Below, in pieces: positions 1-6,858 of a stretch of 8,000 nt of DNA. Position numbers and translations under genes: made by a program. Each line of letters opens with the position of its first letter. The first letter of the stretch is position 1. The notes beneath the pieces are model-generated. The model had not been told where the DNA came from, searched no databases, and saw nothing but the letters and a program-made list of their open reading frames with translations. Source of the DNA: Bryobacterales bacterium (GTDB taxonomy: Bacteria; Acidobacteriota; Terriglobia; Bryobacterales; Bryobacteraceae); contig JAOAPP010000255.1 of assembly GCA_025462985.1 (NCBI GenBank), positions 1 through 8,000 on the forward strand. Direction: 5' to 3'.

Positions 1-1361
1 AGCGCATATACAACTGCATGCCCACGCGGATGTTCGGCGCGAAAACTGGATGCCAGCAGTCTCGCGTTCGCATCATTCTGGTCGGTGTTGTCACCATCCG
101 AAAGAGCGAAGACAACATCGTTCACCACCACAGGGGGAGCGGGAACCGCCATGTCAGCCGACTGCCACATAGGCCTCAACTCGGGCTTTGTATCCGGCCC
201 GGTCACCTGGAAAGCCATGATGCTGCCCGACTGCGCATCGCCATTTGTTCGTTTAAACTTGGTCTGTTCTGTCTTCGGCCCCCAGGCAGGCGCATACAAC
301 CAGCGCTTGCCCTTCTTGTCCAGGCGGGTCGCAAACGCACCCCAGAAACCCTTCGCGTAATAAGACGCCGAATCGTTTGCCAGCACCGGACTCGCGTACA
401 GCGGAGTCATGTGATCGTCGCCGCCCATGCACTTGGCATCCAGCAGCCAGATCACGCCCAACTTTCCGCTCGCAGCGACCAGTTCCTTCTTGCCGTAGGG
501 AAACACGATCGGGCTGGTGTTTCCCATGTCCAGATCTTTCTTGGCAATCCAGGCATAGTTCTTGGGCGTAAAGTAGTCTTTCAATTGCAGCGTCGAACCA
601 TTCACCGCCAGGATCGTGTTCGGATACTGGCTGCTCTTGGGATCGAAGATGCCGTCGCCCGTACCCGCAAACACCGTGCCTTCCTCGTCGATCGCCACGC
701 CCGCCCGGCCCCAGATGCCGGCTCCGTACGTATGCATCGCCTGAAACTGTCGGGATGCTCCGCCGCCCTCAGCGTTGATGGCATAGATCGCAGAGCGGAC
801 CTTGTTGCATGCTTGCGAGGTCGGAGTGTAGATTACGCCTTTGAAAAGATTCAGGCTCCAGGTCTTTGCAAACGGAGGTACAAACTCGCGTGGAGGCTGC
901 AAATCCTCACCCGTCTGCAATCTCATCGAGTACAGCCGCCCGTCGCTGGCGAGAGCGTGGACAACCTGTTTCTCCGCGTCGATGACGGGAGTCGCGGTCA
1001 GAGCGTTTGGACACAACCAATCCGCCTTAGGAAGGGTATTTGGGAGAGCTTCTAAATGGCGGTGCCAGATCACCGCTCCACTGCTCGCATCGAGAGCATA
1101 GAGCTCATCGTTCGATCCGGCAACCACCGCGTACTTCCCGCTCACAACCGGCACCGTCAGTGAATTCAGCTCCTTGCTGACGTTCTCCAGCTTTGACTTC
1201 CAACGCAGCTTCAGCTTCGATGCCGAGTGCTTATCGAGTCCGCTGTCGCGGTCGATGAAAAAGCTGCGCGATGAGTCTCCGCCGTACTGAGTCCAGTCCG
1301 CTGCCGTGAGGGCCAGCGGCGCAGAGATCAAAGCGGCCGCCAAAAGAACACGGGCAAACAT
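1..1361 (-). CDS. Exported PQQ-like beta-propeller repeat protein (partial, 3' end missing)
   Basis: The frame is open from an ATG at 1361 to the left edge (453 complete codons, no stop), so the C-terminus lies outside the window. Residues 1 to about 21 form a signal peptide (Arg4, a hydrophobic Leu/Ala core, likely cleavage after LTAA), so the product should be periplasmic or secreted. Residues 23 to 453 show repeating propeller-blade motifs of the PQQ-enzyme type: LYALDASSGAVIW near 87-99, YAINAEGG near 193, LAVNGSTL near 251 and VIWLLDAK near 303. I see no heme CxxCH in the visible part and no clear PQQ-dehydrogenase catalytic motif. It may therefore be a non-enzymatic or uncharacterised propeller, and a C-terminal cytochrome domain cannot be excluded. 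The start is supported by AGGAG six bases upstream and by a TGATG overlap with the stop of the preceding dehydrogenase gene, which implies translational coupling. Substrate unknown. Confidence 0.88.
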   Translation of the reverse strand, partial: MFARVLLAAALISAPLALTAADWTQYGGDSSRSFFIDRDSGLDKHSASKLKLRWKSKLENVSKELNSLTVPVVSGKYAVVAGSNDELYALDASSGAVIWHRHLEALPNTLPKADWLCPNALTATPVIDAEKQVVHALASDGRLYSMRLQTGEDLQPPREFVPPFAKTWSLNLFKGVIYTPTSQACNKVRSAIYAINAEGGGASRQFQAMHTYGAGIWGRAGVAIDEEGTVFAGTGDGIFDPKSSQYPNTILAVNGSTLQLKDYFTPKNYAWIAKKDLDMGNTSPIVFPYGKKELVAASGKLGVIWLLDAKCMGGDDHMTPLYASPVLANDSASYYAKGFWGAFATRLDKKGKRWLYAPAWGPKTEQTKFKRTNGDAQSGSIMAFQVTGPDTKPELRPMWQSADMAVPAPPVVVNDVVFALSDGDNTDQNDANARLLASSFRAEHPRGHAVVYA

Positions 1362-3496
1362 CACCTGCTCCTGTTCTGGCTGGGAGGCAACGCAAACGCA
1401 ACGTAGCTGCCGCCGCTGTGCGTTTCCCCGCGCCTGCCGCCCCCCGCAGCAATCACTACAAATTCACGGCCATTTACTTCGTAGACTGCAGGCGTTGCAT
1501 TGCCGCCCGACGGCAGTTCGGTTTCCCAAAGCAGTTTGCCCGTCCGGCTGTCGAAGACGTGAAACTTCTTGTCATGATCGGTGGCTCCGATGAACAGGAG
1601 ACCGCCCGCCGTCACCACACCGCCCCCATAGTTCTCCGACCCCGTATTACGAATTCCCTTGGCTACTAGTTCCGGAAACTCGCCAAACGGCTGCTTCCAC
1701 ACGTACTGCAGCGTGTCCAGGTTGATAGCGCTGAGAGTTCCCCAAGGCGGGCCCACCGCCGGATAGCCTTGCGGATCGAGGAACTGATTGTATCCATCGA
1801 TGCCATATTTCAGGCCGGCATACGACAGTTTCTTCTGGTGTTCGGCGCCGTCCAGGGAAACGTCTTTGCCGGTCGTGACGTAATCCACAATGGCTTTGAC
1901 AAAGTCGTCACCAAGCCGGCCGAAGCCGGGCATTCTGCCGCCGCCGTTCACGACCTTGGCCTTGACTTGGTCGCGAGACAATCGGGAACTCACGTCCACC
2001 AGCGAAGGAAACTCCGGCGGACTCCCCTTCATATCGAGCCGGTGGCAACCTGAACAGTTCTGCCGATACAACGTGGATCCGGTCATCGCCTCGGTCCCCA
2101 CCACGCGCGGCACAAGCCGCAAAATCCACGGCATCTCATTCGCGTTGATGTAGAGAATGTGGCTCTTCGGATCGAAGGCTGCCCCGCCCCACTCGCCGCC
2201 GCCGTCGAAGCCGGGGAACATCACCGTGCCCTTCAGGCTGGGAGGTGTAAATTGCGGGCCGCTGATAACGCTCTGAAACTGCCGCAGCACGGCAGCATGG
2301 GCTTCGGGCGTTCGGTTCGTCAAATTCTCTTCTGTCAGTTGCTGCCGTGCAAAGGGCTTCGGCGCCGTAGGAAGCACCTGCGTCGGCGAAGTGACCTCGC
2401 CATCTACCTCGCTCTTAGGAACCTGTCGAGTCTCGAGCGGAACCAGCGGCTTGCCAGTTTCTTCGTCAAACATCCAGACAAAACCGTTCTTCGTAATCTG
2501 CGCAACGGCATCCACCATGCGACCGCCGCGCTTGATCTGAACGAGAGTCGGCGCGGCGGGAAGGTCCCGGTCCCAGATGTCATGCTTGACGAATTGGTAA
2601 TGCCACACCCGCTTGCCCGTTTTTGCATCCAGGGCAAGCAGGCAATTGGCGAACAGATTGTCTCCGACCCGGTTTGCCCCATAGAAATCGAAGGCAGCCG
2701 ACCCGGTCGGAACGAACACAAGGCCGCGCTTTGCATCAAGGGTGAGTCCCGCCCACGAGTTGGCGCCTCCGATACTCTTCCATGCGTCCTTCGGCCAGGT
2801 CTCTGATCCCAACTCCCCCGGCAATGGGATCGTGTGAAAGATCCAGCACATCTTTCCGGTGTGAACATCGAACGCCCGTATGTGCCCCGGAGCAGCCGGC
2901 AGGTCTTCCGCCGCCAGCGTGCCCTGGATCAGCATGTCCTTGTAAACGACGCCAGGACTGGTGGCCTGCACTGTCAGATCTTTCGCCTCTTCGCCCAAGC
3001 CCTCGTGCAGATCGAGCCGGCCATTCTCCCCGAACTCGCTCACTGGTTGTCCAGTCTTGGCGCTGATCGCGTAGATATAACTGTCGATTCCCACAAATAT
3101 TCGGCGCTGGTCGCCATCGCCCCAGTAGGTCAGCCCGCGGTTGCGCTGCTTTCCCTTCACCTGCTGGCCCTTGTGTGCGTCGAAATCCCACAACATCTTT
3201 CCGGTCGCGGCATCGAGAGCAACGACCCGCAGCCGTGGAGTGGTTGCATAGATCACGCCGTCAAGGACCAGCGGATTGCATTCCATCTCCGACCCGTCGA
3301 ACTCGTCTCCAGAGTCGAACTGCCAGGCTTTCTGCAGCTTCGCCGCGTTCTTCCGGTTAATCTGCAACAGTGTCGAGTAGTGCGTACCCTCGACGCCGCT
3401 CGTCGCCGGCCAATCCTTGGAAGCGTACTGTCTCGACTCCGCGGCGTGCAGAGCGACTGTGACCCCAAGCAGCAGTAATGTTGTCTGAATTTTCAT
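1361..3496 (-). CDS. Exported PQQ-dependent quinohemoprotein dehydrogenase (glucose dehydrogenase-like, with inserted heme c domain)
   Basis: The 711-residue product should oxidise a sugar or alcohol in the periplasm with PQQ and pass electrons to its own heme c. Residues 1-19 are a signal peptide. There is no multi-helix membrane anchor like that of E. coli Gcd, so it should be soluble or loosely attached. Propeller blades follow: VVALDAATGKMLWDF at 91-105, IYAISAKTG at 141-149, IRAFDVHTGKMCW at 206-218, and CLLALDAKTGKRVWHY at 285-300. HDIWDRDLPAAP at 305-316 and TKNG with Lys336 match the spacing of the Gcd catalytic Asp/Lys pair as I recall it (Asp309 and Lys336 here). A cytochrome c domain at about 474-545 carries CSGCH at 481-485 and a likely axial Met522. 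The final propeller section (GYPAVGPPWGTLSAI at 577-591, then GGNATPAVY at 664-672) follows it. The ATG start has no strong ribosome site but lies 5 nt after the thuA-like stop. Substrate unassigned. Confidence 0.93.
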   Translation of the reverse strand: MKIQTTLLLLGVTVALHAAESRQYASKDWPATSGVEGTHYSTLLQINRKNAAKLQKAWQFDSGDEFDGSEMECNPLVLDGVIYATTPRLRVVALDAATGKMLWDFDAHKGQQVKGKQRNRGLTYWGDGDQRRIFVGIDSYIYAISAKTGQPVSEFGENGRLDLHEGLGEEAKDLTVQATSPGVVYKDMLIQGTLAAEDLPAAPGHIRAFDVHTGKMCWIFHTIPLPGELGSETWPKDAWKSIGGANSWAGLTLDAKRGLVFVPTGSAAFDFYGANRVGDNLFANCLLALDAKTGKRVWHYQFVKHDIWDRDLPAAPTLVQIKRGGRMVDAVAQITKNGFVWMFDEETGKPLVPLETRQVPKSEVDGEVTSPTQVLPTAPKPFARQQLTEENLTNRTPEAHAAVLRQFQSVISGPQFTPPSLKGTVMFPGFDGGGEWGGAAFDPKSHILYINANEMPWILRLVPRVVGTEAMTGSTLYRQNCSGCHRLDMKGSPPEFPSLVDVSSRLSRDQVKAKVVNGGGRMPGFGRLGDDFVKAIVDYVTTGKDVSLDGAEHQKKLSYAGLKYGIDGYNQFLDPQGYPAVGPPWGTLSAINLDTLQYVWKQPFGEFPELVAKGIRNTGSENYGGGVVTAGGLLFIGATDHDKKFHVFDSRTGKLLWETELPSGGNATPAVYEVNGREFVVIAAGGGRRGETHSGGSYVAFALPPSQNRSR
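1368..1372 (-). promoter_or_regulatory. Ribosome binding site of the propeller gene
   Basis: AGGAG on the minus strand lies 6 nt before the ATG at 1361, inside the last codons of the upstream dehydrogenase gene. Together with the 1-nt TGA/ATG overlap it fixes the start of the downstream propeller protein and points to coupled translation. Confidence 0.7.
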
Positions 3497-3501
3497 TGAT
3501 G

Positions 3502-4548
3502 TTATGGCTTGAGCTCCAGATCGGAAGGCTTCACTCCAGCCGTATAGACTTCGGACAGAAATGAATGCGGGTCGTACGTACCAACGAATGCGACATCGGC
3601 TTTGGCCGGAGTCTTAGCCTCCAACCCCGTAACCCAATAAGTCGCGTTCACCAGCAGCCGTCGGACAGCATCGTTTTCGATGTCATCCGCTGAACCGATG
3701 GTGGAAGTAAATATCCTGGCAGCTTTCCCGGAAGTCCCTGTGTAACTGTTGGTCCAGGCGATCGGCATCATCGGATCATTCACTTTTCCGGGAACGGCCG
3801 TACTATCCGGCCCAACCCAGGAAAGCACTTGACCCAGTACCAGCGCCTCACAGGTCTTTGGAAGCGGCAGTCGAACTTCGTACGTATCGGTCGGCCCCCA
3901 GATCTCTCCGTCTTTGATGCCTCTCAGAATCGGACTGCTCGCCGCACCTGGTGCGAATATCCCGCGAGTGCTCTGCGATCCATGGCCGCCATGATGCGCC
4001 ACCCAGGTCTCGCCCAAAACCCGCCGCCCGAAACCGCCTTCCCATCCGGGAATCGTGCTGTCCCAGGACCACTTTTCATAAGTCTTGCTGGTCTTGAAAG
4101 CGAACGGATGCGTGCCGGTCCGTATCGCCAGAACGGGGCGTCCCGACTCGAAGTAGTCCACGAAGTATTTCATCTCTTCATCCGGGAGATCGCGCCACCG
4201 GAGAAATATCACAAGCAAATCGGCTGTCTTTAATGCTTCGAGGCCTGGGAGATTGCGCTTTTCCCGCGGATCGATTGTGCCATCGTCTGGGTTGATCGGA
4301 AACAGAACCGTGCACGTGAAACCGTGGCGGACGGCCAGAATCTTCGCCAATGCCGGAAGCGCTTCCTCCGAGTGGTACTCCGCGTCGTCGCCGGCCACCA
4401 GCACGATGTGCTTCCCCTTGCCAGCGCCACCCTGGCCTTCGTAAGTGACACCCGAAGCGTTGGTGCTAGTTACACACAGCGTCAGGAGTGCGAATAAAGT
4501 CGTACAAACGGAGAACGACATCTTACAAGGACCCACAGGGAGCGTCAC
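3502..4548 (-). CDS. Exported ThuA-domain protein (trehalose-utilisation-like)
   Basis: The 348-residue product has an N-terminal hydrophobic export signal and then a ThuA domain (class I glutamine amidotransferase-like fold) at about 46-305. Recognisable elements are KHIVLVAGDDAEYHSEEALP at 46-65, LLVIFLRWRDLPDEEM at 111-126, AIRTGTHPF at 141-149, AHHGGHG at 184-190, PMMPIAWTNSY at 259-269 and ARIFTSTIG at 277-285. A tail ending in PSDLE follows the domain. ThuA proteins are linked to disaccharide and keto-sugar metabolism, but the reaction of this exported type is not established. The start is uncertain. The longest form begins at a GTG at 4548. An ATG at 4521 gives a compact signal peptide and fits better if the promoter-like TTGACA at 4576-4581 is real. 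Neither has a good ribosome site. It is followed within 5 nt by the quinohemoprotein dehydrogenase, so the two are probably co-transcribed. Confidence 0.88.
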   Translation of the reverse strand: MTLPVGPCKMSFSVCTTLFALLTLCVTSTNASGVTYEGQGGAGKGKHIVLVAGDDAEYHSEEALPALAKILAVRHGFTCTVLFPINPDDGTIDPREKRNLPGLEALKTADLLVIFLRWRDLPDEEMKYFVDYFESGRPVLAIRTGTHPFAFKTSKTYEKWSWDSTIPGWEGGFGRRVLGETWVAHHGGHGSQSTRGIFAPGAASSPILRGIKDGEIWGPTDTYEVRLPLPKTCEALVLGQVLSWVGPDSTAVPGKVNDPMMPIAWTNSYTGTSGKAARIFTSTIGSADDIENDAVRRLLVNATYWVTGLEAKTPAKADVAFVGTYDPHSFLSEVYTAGVKPSDLELKP

Positions 4549-4596
4549 TAATGTTTACTGTTAAACCGGGATGAATGTCAAGGAATAAATTCATGA
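4549..4596 (-). promoter_or_regulatory. Regulatory element before the thuA-like gene (copy 1 of a shared 48-bp motif)
   Basis: Read on the + strand, this stretch holds in order TAATG, N7, TTAAAC, N4, ATGA, one A, TGTCAA, then GA, AA and TTCATGA. The same ordered blocks in the same total length occur at 6789-6836. On the leftward coding strand TGTCAA is TTGACA (4581 to 4576), a perfect -35 hexamer. The best -10 candidate is a weak TAAACA 18 nt downstream (4557 to 4552). Start of transcription near 4545 would favour the ATG at 4521 for the thuA-like gene. The element also holds the imperfect palindrome GTTTACTGTTAAAC (4553-4566), which would lie between and over the promoter hexamers, as an operator would. 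The promoter and operator roles are inferred; the block similarity is seen directly. Confidence 0.45.
4571..4594. repeat. Inverted repeat ATGAAT-N12-ATTCAT
   Basis: Perfect 6-bp arms (4571-4576 and 4589-4594) are separated by 12 nt, overlapping the TTGACA hexamer of the thuA-side promoter-like element. A perfect 8-bp palindrome TTCATGAA (4590-4597) overlaps the right arm. The arms are AT-rich and no T-run follows, so a terminator is unlikely. A protein-binding site is possible but unproven. Confidence 0.35.
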
Positions 4597-4603
4597 ACGC
4601 GAT

Positions 4604-5674
4604 TTACAGCATCATCTGGTCTTCCTTGCGAATTGGGCGGCAGGTGCTTCGCTTGACTAATTGCGTTGGTACAACTACAGTTGGCCCGGCTTTCTCACGA
4701 TCCTCAATCTGAGCGATCGCAGCCTTCGCCAGCTGACGCCCAACTTCGGCCATGTCGACGAACACGCTCGTAAGATTCGAACCGCGAGCCCGGCCTCGCT
4801 CGTTCTCGAATCCGACCAGGCTCACATCTTTCGGCACCTCACGCCGGTGCTGGCGCAACCCCTCCCGAGCGCCATACGCGAGTTCATCCGACCCGGCCAG
4901 GATTGCCGTGATCGGCCATCCCTGTTCCAGAATGTGGACCACCGCCGCTTGGCCGTTTTCAAATTCGTCATCGGACAATGCGATCGTGTGAACGTGGGGA
5001 TCGAGCCCCATCTCGGCGATGGCCCTCGAGTACCCGCGAAAACGGTTCCTGTGCCACGGACGCGACGCATCGCCGATGTACCAGATATCTTTATGGCCGA
5101 GTTGCCCCAAGTAGCAGGTCGCCTCGCAGCATCCGGTCAGATCGTCGTACTCCACAAAATGACGCCGAGCCGAACCCTTAGGCACGTCCATCGTGTGATT
5201 AGCCAGCGCGACGTAGTTGAGGCCATGCCGCTCGAAAGTTGCCAGCGTATTCTCGTGGAGTGTGCCGGCCATGATGATGCAGTCTGCGAGGCCGGGCGTT
5301 TGCATCACGGGCGGGAGATCGAGACTGGCGGCAGGAGCCGACGGCGCATAACGATGGCGCACAAAGAGCAAGTGGTAGCCGGCCGAAGAACAATACTCTT
5401 CCACGCCAAGCAGCAGCAGCGCCTGCGCTGGACTTAACCCGAAATCGTTGAACAGGATCAGTCCGATGATGCCCGCTTTGGTCTGCACAACGCTGCGCGT
5501 GCGGGCACTGAGCCGGTAGCCTAGTTTGCGGGCCGCCGTCTCGACGCGTTCCCGCAGATCGAGGTCTACATCTTCGTGCCTGTTGAGCACCCGCGAGACC
5601 GTCCCAACCGATACATTCGCCCGGCTGGCGATGTCCTTCATGGTTGGCGAAGAAGAGCGTCGGCGCATCGTCAT
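4604..5674 (-). CDS. LacI-family transcriptional regulator
   Basis: The 356-residue cytoplasmic DNA-binding regulator has an N-terminal LacI helix-turn-helix at about 11-32 (TMKDIASRANVSVGTVSRVLN). A hinge region follows at about 53-66, then a periplasmic-binding-protein-like effector domain from about 67 to 345, with GIIGLILFNDFG near 68, ITAILAGSDELAYGA and VPKDVSLVGFE as the typical C-terminal subdomain signatures. The start at 5674 makes an ATGA overlap with the oxidoreductase stop. An ATG two codons later (5668), with GGGA about 7 nt upstream, is equally possible. The frame stays open upstream to 5989, but that part lies inside the oxidoreductase gene in another frame and has no LacI homology. 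The hinge has Val62 where LacI proteins usually have the Leu that inserts into the operator centre. It probably controls this cluster and its own transcription. The effector is unknown, presumably a sugar or sugar derivative. Confidence 0.93.
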   Translation of the reverse strand: MTMRRRSSSPTMKDIASRANVSVGTVSRVLNRHEDVDLDLRERVETAARKLGYRLSARTRSVVQTKAGIIGLILFNDFGLSPAQALLLLGVEEYCSSAGYHLLFVRHRYAPSAPAASLDLPPVMQTPGLADCIIMAGTLHENTLATFERHGLNYVALANHTMDVPKGSARRHFVEYDDLTGCCEATCYLGQLGHKDIWYIGDASRPWHRNRFRGYSRAIAEMGLDPHVHTIALSDDEFENGQAAVVHILEQGWPITAILAGSDELAYGAREGLRQHRREVPKDVSLVGFENERGRARGSNLTSVFVDMAEVGRQLAKAAIAQIEDREKAGPTVVVPTQLVKRSTCRPIRKEDQMML

Positions 5675-6777
5675 TTCCCGGCGGTGATGCCAAAGATTGG
5701 AACAGATCGGCGCTCTTTGAGGGACTGGTAGCCGGCTTCGATGATCGCCATGGTTTTGAGATTGTCCGCGCCGCTCGTCTGCGGCTCGGTCCCGGTCACT
5801 ATCGCGTTCATCAGATCGGCCATCGGTCCTCCGAAAGCATCCGGGAACCAGACTTCCTGCCATCGAGGCGTAAACCACGTACCCGCGTGAGAGCTGGTGG
5901 TGAAAGTCATAGTACTGGGACAACGGTTCGGGTAATTGGGCCAGCCGATTGTTCCTTCGGCTATCCCCTCTGTCCCTTCTACGCGCCATTTGATGTACGG
6001 GTTGAGCGTGTCGCCCTCGGTTCGCGGACCAGTCCAGACGTCATCCCAGGCCGTGGCGCGCAGTCCATCGCCATACTCCAGGATGTAAAGGCAGATCCCG
6101 TCCTCGTGCGCGAATTTGGTGCGTGGATCTTTGCGTGCGCTCACAAAGATCGATTCCGGATCGCCGAACAGATAGCGGAAGCAGTCGATGTGATGGATGC
6201 TCATATTGAGCAGCGTGAGCCGGTGATAATCTCGCAGCCACGCCTGCCAGTGCGGTACAGCGCGCATCTCGATGGTGGCCAGCACCGGAATCCCTAAATA
6301 ACCGCGGTCGAGAATCGTTTTCAACGCCCGGATCGACTGGTCGTAACGCATATTCTGGTTTACAACCAACGGCAGTTTACGGCCGGCGCAGACCTCGACG
6401 ACTCTGCGCGCCTCCTCATAGTTCACGGCCAGCGGCTTCTGAGCCAAAATGCCCTTCAGGTAGGCACCCTGCTCCACCGCTTGTTGCACCATCGCGAGCT
6501 GTCGGTCGGGAGGCACCGCGATATCCAGGATTTCGACGGCGGGATCCCGCAGCATTTCGGCTAAGGTGTCGTAAACCTTCGGGATAACTCGAAGATCCGC
6601 GACTTCCCGGGCTATCTCCGGGGTGCGCGAGGTGATAGCTGCCACATTGAAACCTGCATCTGCGTATGCCCTCAACTGGACATCACGCATGATGAAGCCT
6701 GCTCCCACCGCCCCGATGCCGAAATCTGACCGCGCCGGCTTCGGAAAGAGGTGCTGGAGATTTAAGTCAAGATCCAC
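5671..6777 (-). CDS. Gfo/Idh/MocA-family NAD(P)-dependent oxidoreductase
   Basis: The 368-residue cytoplasmic enzyme should oxidise or reduce a hydroxyl or keto group on a sugar, inositol or glycoside using NAD(P). The N-terminal Rossmann fold has GAVGAGF at 22-28 and the family EKP-type motif as AQKPLA at 112-117 (Lys114, Pro115). The C-terminal domain has NMSIHHIDCFRYLFG at 191-205, with His195 at the usual catalytic histidine position and Asn191 where many members have Asp. Length is usual for the family, and no signal peptide is seen. The start is a GTG at 6777, chosen because GGAG lies 5 nt upstream and the Rossmann strand begins near residue 18. It is first in the leftward group, overlaps the LacI gene by 4 nt, and is divergent from the isomerase gene. 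The divergent pairing suggests both act on the same substrate. The exact reaction cannot be assigned. Confidence 0.93.
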   Translation of the reverse strand: MDLDLNLQHLFPKPARSDFGIGAVGAGFIMRDVQLRAYADAGFNVAAITSRTPEIAREVADLRVIPKVYDTLAEMLRDPAVEILDIAVPPDRQLAMVQQAVEQGAYLKGILAQKPLAVNYEEARRVVEVCAGRKLPLVVNQNMRYDQSIRALKTILDRGYLGIPVLATIEMRAVPHWQAWLRDYHRLTLLNMSIHHIDCFRYLFGDPESIFVSARKDPRTKFAHEDGICLYILEYGDGLRATAWDDVWTGPRTEGDTLNPYIKWRVEGTEGIAEGTIGWPNYPNRCPSTMTFTTSSHAGTWFTPRWQEVWFPDAFGGPMADLMNAIVTGTEPQTSGADNLKTMAIIEAGYQSLKERRSVPIFGITAGK

Positions 6778-6782
6778 GAATG

Positions 6783-6788
6783 CTCCGC
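6783..6788 (-). promoter_or_regulatory. Ribosome binding site of the oxidoreductase gene
   Basis: GCGGAG on the minus strand lies 5 nt before the GTG at 6777. It decides in favour of this non-ATG start. Confidence 0.6.
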
Positions 6789-6836
6789 TAATGAACTTTG
6801 CATTAAACGTTCATGATGTCAACGAGAAGTTTATGA
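6789..6836 (-). promoter_or_regulatory. Regulatory element in the divergent intergenic region (copy 2 of the shared 48-bp motif)
   Basis: The 81-bp gap between the divergent oxidoreductase and isomerase genes carries, on the + strand, TAATG, N9, TTAAAC, N4, ATGA, TGTCAA, then GA, AA and TTTATGA. These are the same blocks in the same order and total length as at 4549-4596. On the leftward strand TGTCAA gives TTGACA (6822 to 6817), but no good -10 lies at 16-18 nt, so TTGACA could instead be part of a binding site. AAACGTT (6805-6811) has the central CpG common in LacI-family operators, with half sites TTAAAC and GTTCAT that match at four of six positions when one is reversed. The role as operator or promoter is inferred. 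Confidence 0.45.
6791..6814. repeat. Inverted repeat ATGAAC-N12-GTTCAT
   Basis: Perfect 6-bp arms (6791-6796 and 6809-6814) are separated by 12 nt in the divergent promoter region. The arm type and spacing match the inverted repeat at 4571-4594. It is a candidate binding site for a dimeric regulator. Confidence 0.4.
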
Positions 6837-6837
6837 T
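6832..6837 (+). promoter_or_regulatory. Possible -10 hexamer for the isomerase gene
   Basis: TATGAT lies 21 nt before the isomerase ATG. The hexamer 17 nt upstream (GTTCAT, 6809-6814) is a poor -35 and coincides with the right arm of the inverted repeat, so a bound repressor would cover it. Weak evidence. Confidence 0.22.
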
Positions 6838-6858
6838 AAGATCGCCTTCGCGCCTGAT

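Noticed and set aside
18..1055. 345-codon open frame on the + strand
   Set aside because: It is antisense to the propeller gene, whose minus-strand frame is open over the same span with clear propeller motifs. The + product has no recognisable domain and is rich in Arg/His as expected of a shadow frame in GC-rich DNA.
2159..2806. 215-codon open frame on the + strand, and a similar one at 2834-3478
   Set aside because: Both are antisense to the quinohemoprotein dehydrogenase, which is intact with conserved motifs throughout; no family resemblance or ribosome site was seen.
4571..4594. Inverted repeat as a transcription terminator for the LacI gene
   Set aside because: The stem is 6 bp and AT-rich, the loop is 12 nt, and no T-run follows on either strand, so a stable terminator hairpin is unlikely.
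5675..5989. N-terminal extension of the LacI regulator by 105 codons
   Set aside because: It lies within the 3' part of the oxidoreductase gene in a different frame, has low-complexity Arg/Asp/Ser composition, and LacI proteins begin just before the helix-turn-helix, which fits the start at 5674 or 5668.
5644..6297. 217-codon open frame on the + strand
   Set aside because: It is antisense to the oxidoreductase, which has intact Rossmann and C-terminal motifs.
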